Part shown: piece by piece, positions 59,481-64,000 of the stretch | How positions within the stretch are numbered: the stretch's first letter is position 1 | How the letters are laid out: the number at the start of each line of letters is the position of its first letter | Source of the DNA: an uncultured Porphyromonadaceae bacterium | GTDB taxonomy: Bacteria; Bacteroidota; Bacteroidia; Bacteroidales; Muribaculaceae | Assembly: GCA_900550645.1 (NCBI GenBank) | Contig: URTA01000001.1 | Coordinates: 47,435 to 111,434 of the forward strand | Direction: 5' to 3' | Length of the DNA: 64,000 nt | Program-made: the position numbers and the translations under genes | The notes under the pieces: generated by a model | The model's input: only the letters and a program-made list of their open reading frames with translations | The model's database searches: none | Told to the model about the DNA's origin: nothing

Positions 59481-62400
59481 ATGAAAAAAATATACCTCTT
59501 TCCGCTGCTCGGCGCGTGCCTGACTTCATTGGCAGACACAACGCTGCCCGCAGGCTACCATGCCGCGACATCGTCACTCGCCGAGGGGCATTGGGTCAAG
59601 ATACGCATCGACGGCACTGGTGTATACGAGCTGACGTTTGACCGGCTGCGCGAAATGGGGTTCGACGACCCTGCAAAGGTCGCCGTCTTCGGACGCGGCT
59701 TGAAGCCGCTGCCCGACCAGTTTGTTGACCCGGAGTTCGGCACGGTGATTGACGCTGACCTGTACGCGACACCGCGTATGGTGCGCGATGACAAGCTGTA
59801 TTTCTTTGGCACGGGACACGGCTGGATTGACTTCCTCGAAGACACGGACGCTGAAGACCCGATGCCGCGCTTCGAGCGGCGCAACGTGCAGATGTACAGC
59901 AAGTATGCCTACTATCTGCTTACCGACTCGCAGACTCCGCTCGACATGGAGGCCATGGCTTCTGCTCCTGACCCTGCTCCTGACCCTGCTCCTGACCCTG
60001 CTCCTGACCCTGCTCCTGACCCCGAACCGGTTGAGGGGGAGAGCGATGAGAGCGGAGGGGATACGCCTGCAGAGCCGCAGCGCATCTCCAGCGGCTACAG
60101 CTACATTCTCCACGACGTGGACCAAACACAGGGCTTTTTCGGCTCGGGACGCATTTATTTCGGCGAGCGGTTCAGCAATGCCAACCGCACAATGTCGTGG
60201 GACATCGTCCCGCAGAACTACCTCGCCGGCTCGCCGCTTGCCCTGACGCTCGGCGTGTATGCCGACGACAATTCCAAGGGCGACTACATGAACCTGTCGC
60301 TCGGCGACCTGACGCGCTCAAAGAAGTTCCCCGAGACCGACGTGAACATACTGAACAACTTTTTCCCCGACGCTTACGAGTGCAACCTGACCGGCAATTC
60401 CGGCACGCTCAAGCTGAACATCACCGGTTCTGACGAGGTGGAGAAAGTCGCGCTGGACTATTGGCTCGTGAGCTATGACTGCACGCTGCCGTCTGTGACA
60501 CAGGGCATGGACTATGTCGTTGTGCCGCCCGTAGGCGAGCCGGCTCTTGTGCCGGTGGGCGAGGTGGGGGAGAGTACTGTCATCTGGAACGTAGCTGACC
60601 CCGCAAAGCCCGCCTTGGTGACGGCTGAAGGAAACGGCAGCGAAAACTGCGTGTCCGTATTGCGCGGCGAGGGCGACGGCGTGCTGCGAATGGTCGCATT
60701 TGACGCCTCGCAGCCGCAGATGCAGCCCGAGTACGTCGGCGATGTCGCTAACTCCAACCTGCACCAGCTGGCCTCGCACGGCACCGACCTGCTCATCATC
60801 ACCGTACCCGCAATGCGCCAGGAGGCGGAACGCCTCGCCGCGCTGCACCGTGGCGACGGCCTTGACGTGATAGTGGCAAACGTGGCTGACATTTACAACG
60901 AGTACAATTCCGGGCAGCCCTCGATAATGGCATACCGCTCGCTGGTGCGCCAGCTCTATGACGCTGACCGAAGCCGCTTCCTGAACGTGCTGCTCTTCGG
61001 CCCGCTCGTGGCGGAGACCAAGGGCGTTTCTACTGACAACGACCCCGACGACATCATCATAGCTTACCAGTCGCCGACCATACCCGGCAAGGGAGACCCC
61101 CACAACGTCAACGATTTCATCGGCATGATGACCGACTATATCAACTCGCGTCTCGAGTACGTCTCCGTTGAGGTGGGCGTGGGCATCATACCGAGCCGCA
61201 GCGTCGAGCATGCCAGCCTTGCCGTTGACAAGGTGGAACGCTACATGGCGGAACAGAACTACGACATGGTCTGCAACAAGCTGCTCGGCGTGGCTGGCGC
61301 GGGCGACTCGCAGATGCACACCACGCAGGTGCTGAAACTCGGCGACAACATCAACAACCTCTTCGGACGCTCCCTCATCTTCACCCCGTATGTCACCGAC
61401 GCTTTCACCAAACAGGAGCAGCTCGGCCGCTTCACAGGGCTGATAAACTCCGACTATGTGATGACATACTACCTCGGACACGGCTCTGCCTCGCGCATGA
61501 ACGGCGCGTATGACATGTTTGTACGCGGCAACGAGTCTATGCTTGACAACAATATCCTTACCTTCTTCTTCTTCGGCACTTGCGACATCTGCGAGCCCGA
61601 CCGCGGAGGCGGCGGCATCGGCGACGGCTTCCTCTTCGACACGCGCAACGGCATGGTGGGCGGCGTGGTCTCCACTCGCACGGCATACTCCAACCAGAAC
61701 GAATCGTTCTGCAAGCTGTTCATGCAGTATCTCGGCAACGCCAAGGCCGGCCAGCCTGAGCTTACCTCCTCCAAGACCGTAGGACAGGCCTTTGCAGAGG
61801 CCAAGACGCAGCTGCGCACCCTCCACGAGAACACCTTCTCGCTCATGTGCGACCCTGCCCTCAAACTCGCCATGCCGGTCCTCTCCGTAGAGACTGACGA
61901 GACACTCGGCATTACCCTCTCCGTAGGGCAGAAGACCAAGGTCTCCGGCTACATAGCCACACGCGGCGGCAACAGGATAGAAAACTTCAACGGACGGCTG
62001 ACGGCAAAGGTGCTTGCGCCCTCAGTGACGATGAAAAGCGAAAACCTCATCTCGCATGACACCAAGCAGCTTGACGTGGTCTATGCCGACAACGTGCTCG
62101 GCACATACTACGCCGACGTGCATGACGGCCGGTTCGAGGTGACCGTCGAGGCTCCCGTGAGCCAGTACCTCCGCCAGGGCGTGAACGTGTCTTTCGCCCT
62201 TTCCGCATACGACCCCGCCACACACACTGCAGCTTCAGGCAAGCAGGTGGTGGCGATTGACGTGCCGCAGACGACTGACGATGCCGACACGACACCTCCC
62301 GCAGTGGACGAACTATACTATGACCCCATTGAACAGTCCGTGCATTTCACCGTCAGCGATGACCGCACCCTCAACACCAACACCATCGCCCTGGGAACAG

Positions 62401-62894
62401 GCCTGGAAGTGTATGTGGACGGACGCCGCCGTGACGGCTTGCAGACACGGGTGGATGTCACCCCCGGCTCCCCTGTGACGGCAACGGCTGTGATACCTTG
62501 CGAATCCCTCGGCCGTGGCGACCACTCCGTGTCGGTGCGCATATCCGATTTCGCCGGCAACACGGCTTCGCGTACTGAAGCGTTCACTATTGGCGACACA
62601 GCTCCTTTATGCACCCTCGCCGCAGATGCTTACGGCACTCGCTCAGGCATGACGTTCACCGTTGACGGCATTGCAGACTCTGCCAAGGGACGGCTCATGA
62701 TAGCCGACACAGAGGGCAATGTGCGCCTGACAGTGCCTTTCGAGGGCAAGGAGGTGTATGCCGACATGCTCGGTGAGGACGGTGTGCGTCTTCCCGAAGG
62801 CGTTTACCGCGCTTGGGTTATATATGACGCTCCCGGATATGAACACTCCGATGCGCTCCACTTCGCCGTCCTCAATCCCGGCGCGGTGCAATAA
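59481..62894 (+). CDS. Second C25-type peptidase, PorU paralog
   Basis: 1137 residues. The N-terminus starts with a signal peptide and WVKIRIDGTGVYELTFDRL, as in PorU. The C25 core has YYLGHGSASRMNGAYDMF (about residue 663) with the His and FFFGTCDICEPDRGG (about 700) with the Cys, so the active site seems intact but differs from the canonical PorU 'ATCEF' block. An APDP repeat (about residues 162-181) and an acidic linker precede the core. The C-terminus is a FlgD-like domain. It lies next to porV and could be the real PorU partner, or a surface peptidase with another target. Confidence 0.8.
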   Translation: MKKIYLFPLLGACLTSLADTTLPAGYHAATSSLAEGHWVKIRIDGTGVYELTFDRLREMGFDDPAKVAVFGRGLKPLPDQFVDPEFGTVIDADLYATPRMVRDDKLYFFGTGHGWIDFLEDTDAEDPMPRFERRNVQMYSKYAYYLLTDSQTPLDMEAMASAPDPAPDPAPDPAPDPAPDPEPVEGESDESGGDTPAEPQRISSGYSYILHDVDQTQGFFGSGRIYFGERFSNANRTMSWDIVPQNYLAGSPLALTLGVYADDNSKGDYMNLSLGDLTRSKKFPETDVNILNNFFPDAYECNLTGNSGTLKLNITGSDEVEKVALDYWLVSYDCTLPSVTQGMDYVVVPPVGEPALVPVGEVGESTVIWNVADPAKPALVTAEGNGSENCVSVLRGEGDGVLRMVAFDASQPQMQPEYVGDVANSNLHQLASHGTDLLIITVPAMRQEAERLAALHRGDGLDVIVANVADIYNEYNSGQPSIMAYRSLVRQLYDADRSRFLNVLLFGPLVAETKGVSTDNDPDDIIIAYQSPTIPGKGDPHNVNDFIGMMTDYINSRLEYVSVEVGVGIIPSRSVEHASLAVDKVERYMAEQNYDMVCNKLLGVAGAGDSQMHTTQVLKLGDNINNLFGRSLIFTPYVTDAFTKQEQLGRFTGLINSDYVMTYYLGHGSASRMNGAYDMFVRGNESMLDNNILTFFFFGTCDICEPDRGGGGIGDGFLFDTRNGMVGGVVSTRTAYSNQNESFCKLFMQYLGNAKAGQPELTSSKTVGQAFAEAKTQLRTLHENTFSLMCDPALKLAMPVLSVETDETLGITLSVGQKTKVSGYIATRGGNRIENFNGRLTAKVLAPSVTMKSENLISHDTKQLDVVYADNVLGTYYADVHDGRFEVTVEAPVSQYLRQGVNVSFALSAYDPATHTAASGKQVVAIDVPQTTDDADTTPPAVDELYYDPIEQSVHFTVSDDRTLNTNTIALGTGLEVYVDGRRRDGLQTRVDVTPGSPVTATAVIPCESLGRGDHSVSVRISDFAGNTASRTEAFTIGDTAPLCTLAADAYGTRSGMTFTVDGIADSAKGRLMIADTEGNVRLTVPFEGKEVYADMLGEDGVRLPEGVYRAWVIYDAPGYEHSDALHFAVLNPGAVQ
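59964..60023 (+). repeat. 12-bp tandem repeat coding for APDP units
   Basis: Five nearly identical GCTCCTGACCCT units encode Ala-Pro-Asp-Pro repeats inside the second C25 gene, followed by PEPVEGES. It is a likely variable-length linker. Confidence 0.8.
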
Positions 62895-62982
62895 TAACCG
62901 CTGTTTTTAGTTATTATAGGTGTAGCGTGCGGAGAAATGCACCCACGGTGCAGCCGCTCCGACACACCATAACCGACAGAAA

Positions 62983-64000
62983 ATGAACATCAACAGAATA
63001 CTCGCCCCGCGCACTGCGGCATCGGCTCTCCTGCTGGGGACTTGCGCCCTCGCTTTTGCCGACAACACCAACGACATCAAGGACAACGAGTTCAACCCCG
63101 TCAATACCGGTGTCACCACCCTCGACATCACACCCGATGCGCGAGGCAGCGCACTCGGCAACCTCGGTGCTGCTACCGACCCGGACATCAACTCGCAGTT
63201 CTGGAATCCGTCGAAGTATGCTTTCGCATACTCCTCAGGTGGCGTGGGGCTGTCGTACACCCCATGGCTGCGCAAGATTGTCAACGACATCTTCCTCGCT
63301 GACGTGTCAGGCTACTGGAAGCTCGGCAGCGGCGACAACCAGGCTCTCTCTGCCTCGTTCCGCTACTTCTCGCTTGGCGAGGTCTCGTTGAACCACGACT
63401 CGAGCCAGGACACCGACATACAGACTATCAACCCATACGAGCTTGCCTTTGACATAGGGTATTCCCGAAAGCTGTCAGAGAAGTTCTCCATGGGCGTTGT
63501 GCTGCGCTACATCCTCTCCGACCTGGCGTATGACGACAGCTTCTCGGGAGAGTCCAACACCGCAGCATCCGCATTTGCAGCCGACATCTCCGGTTATTTC
63601 GTCACCTATCCCATGGTAGGCCGCAACGAGTGCCAGTTCTCCTGGGGCTTCAACATATCAAACATCGGTACGAAAGTCAGCTACGACCACGGTGAGAACT
63701 ATGCGTTTCTCCCCACAAACCTGCGTCTCGGCGCTTCGTTCATGTTCCCCCTCGCCGACTACCACACTCTCGCCTTCGGCCTCGACCTCAATAAGCTGCT
63801 CGTGCCTACGCGCCCTCGTCAGAACGACTACGACATGGACACGGCAGAGGGGCAGGAGGAATACCAGAACGCCCTCGACGACTGGCAGAACATGTCGCCG
63901 TTCACAGGCATCTTCAAGAGCTTCAGCGATGCCCCCGGTGGTCTGAAAGAGGAGTTTCAGGAGATTAAATGGTCTGTCGGCGCGGAATATGCCTACAACC
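62983..64000 (+). CDS. porV: Type IX secretion outer membrane protein PorV (5' part)
   Basis: 339 residues visible to the window end, starting at ATG 62983 (MNINRILAPRTAASALL). Signal peptide, then VTTLDITPDARGSALGNLGAATDPDINSQFWNPSKYAFA, the family's typical start, and repeated beta-barrel strands (YFSLGEVSLNHD, VVLRYILSDLAY). PorV carries T9SS substrates to PorU on the outer membrane. It is 88 bp after the second C25 gene. The 3' end lies outside the window. Confidence 0.92.
   Translation, partial: MNINRILAPRTAASALLLGTCALAFADNTNDIKDNEFNPVNTGVTTLDITPDARGSALGNLGAATDPDINSQFWNPSKYAFAYSSGGVGLSYTPWLRKIVNDIFLADVSGYWKLGSGDNQALSASFRYFSLGEVSLNHDSSQDTDIQTINPYELAFDIGYSRKLSEKFSMGVVLRYILSDLAYDDSFSGESNTAASAFAADISGYFVTYPMVGRNECQFSWGFNISNIGTKVSYDHGENYAFLPTNLRLGASFMFPLADYHTLAFGLDLNKLLVPTRPRQNDYDMDTAEGQEEYQNALDDWQNMSPFTGIFKSFSDAPGGLKEEFQEIKWSVGAEYAYN

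Noticed and set aside
60318..61826. 502-codon minus-strand frame opposite the second C25 gene
   Set aside because: The plus strand codes for an intact protein with signal peptide and active site; the antisense frame has no recognisable features.

Overview
The window reads as chromosomal DNA of a gut Bacteroidales bacterium, most likely family Muribaculaceae. The genus is inferred from gene content, not from a marker search. Supporting signs are Bacteroidota-type promoters (TAnnTTTG -7 boxes, often TAACTTTG, just upstream of starts), PorU/PorV type IX secretion genes, a complete Rnf cluster with rseC, a partial Suf cluster, a cobalamin riboswitch before a surface protein, and DUF4143 and Arch_ATPase-type ATPases. 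Most genes are ordinary chromosomal genes. There is one tRNA (Asn, GTT) and no rRNA, integrase, transposase or CRISPR array.

Layout. 1-7.3 kb: the start of an OlsB/GlsB-like acyltransferase, a small DUF3791/DUF3990 cluster with a truncated DUF3990 gene, a PH-domain protein, a DUF4143 ATPase preceded by four 23-nt repeats, pheS, nth, a frameshifted DUF3781 gene, an SH3/DUF3761 secreted protein, and a secreted-protein pseudogene with three lesions. 7.5-11 kb: small membrane and GNAT genes and a phosphohexomutase. 11.5-28.6 kb: a defence island. It holds a two-gene Druantia type III-like system (DruH-like 1099 aa, DruE-like 2064 aa helicase with DUF1998), a reverse transcriptase followed by three unknown genes, a long WYL-domain regulator, and a LemA-like/membrane/cytosolic three-gene unit. 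Three of these units (Druantia, RT, LemA) share nearly the same promoter. A partly palindromic element (TGG-N2-GAA-N4-TTC-N2-CCA) ends exactly 10 bp before each -7 box, so they look like one regulon. The WYL protein encoded among them is the obvious candidate regulator. This is the most interesting feature of the window.

28.7-38.7 kb: panB, an OmpA-type lipoprotein, an Arch_ATPase-type ATPase, pldA, a membrane glycosyltransferase, a MATE exporter, tRNA-Asn, a frameshifted four-helix-bundle gene, then yicC-gmk-nadD. 38.7-44.1 kb (minus strand): rseC-rnfB-C-D-G-E-A, a sodium- or proton-pumping ferredoxin:NAD oxidoreductase. 44.2-49.5 kb: a beta-barrel protein, an HD-domain protein, an acyltransferase/SGNH-hydrolase pair, a B12-riboswitch-linked surface protein and a small coiled-coil protein. 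49.7-53.7 kb (minus strand): cvpA-sufC-sufD-sufS, with sufB missing from its expected place. 54-64 kb: a GH25 lysozyme, porU, rex, a FAH-like gene, a second C25-type sortase-like gene and the start of porV.

Several small genes are broken by single-base differences in short homopolymers or dinucleotide runs. These may be true pseudogenes or sequencing errors. A 9-nt periodic repeat (GAGTACTCT-like units) occurs at three separate places.
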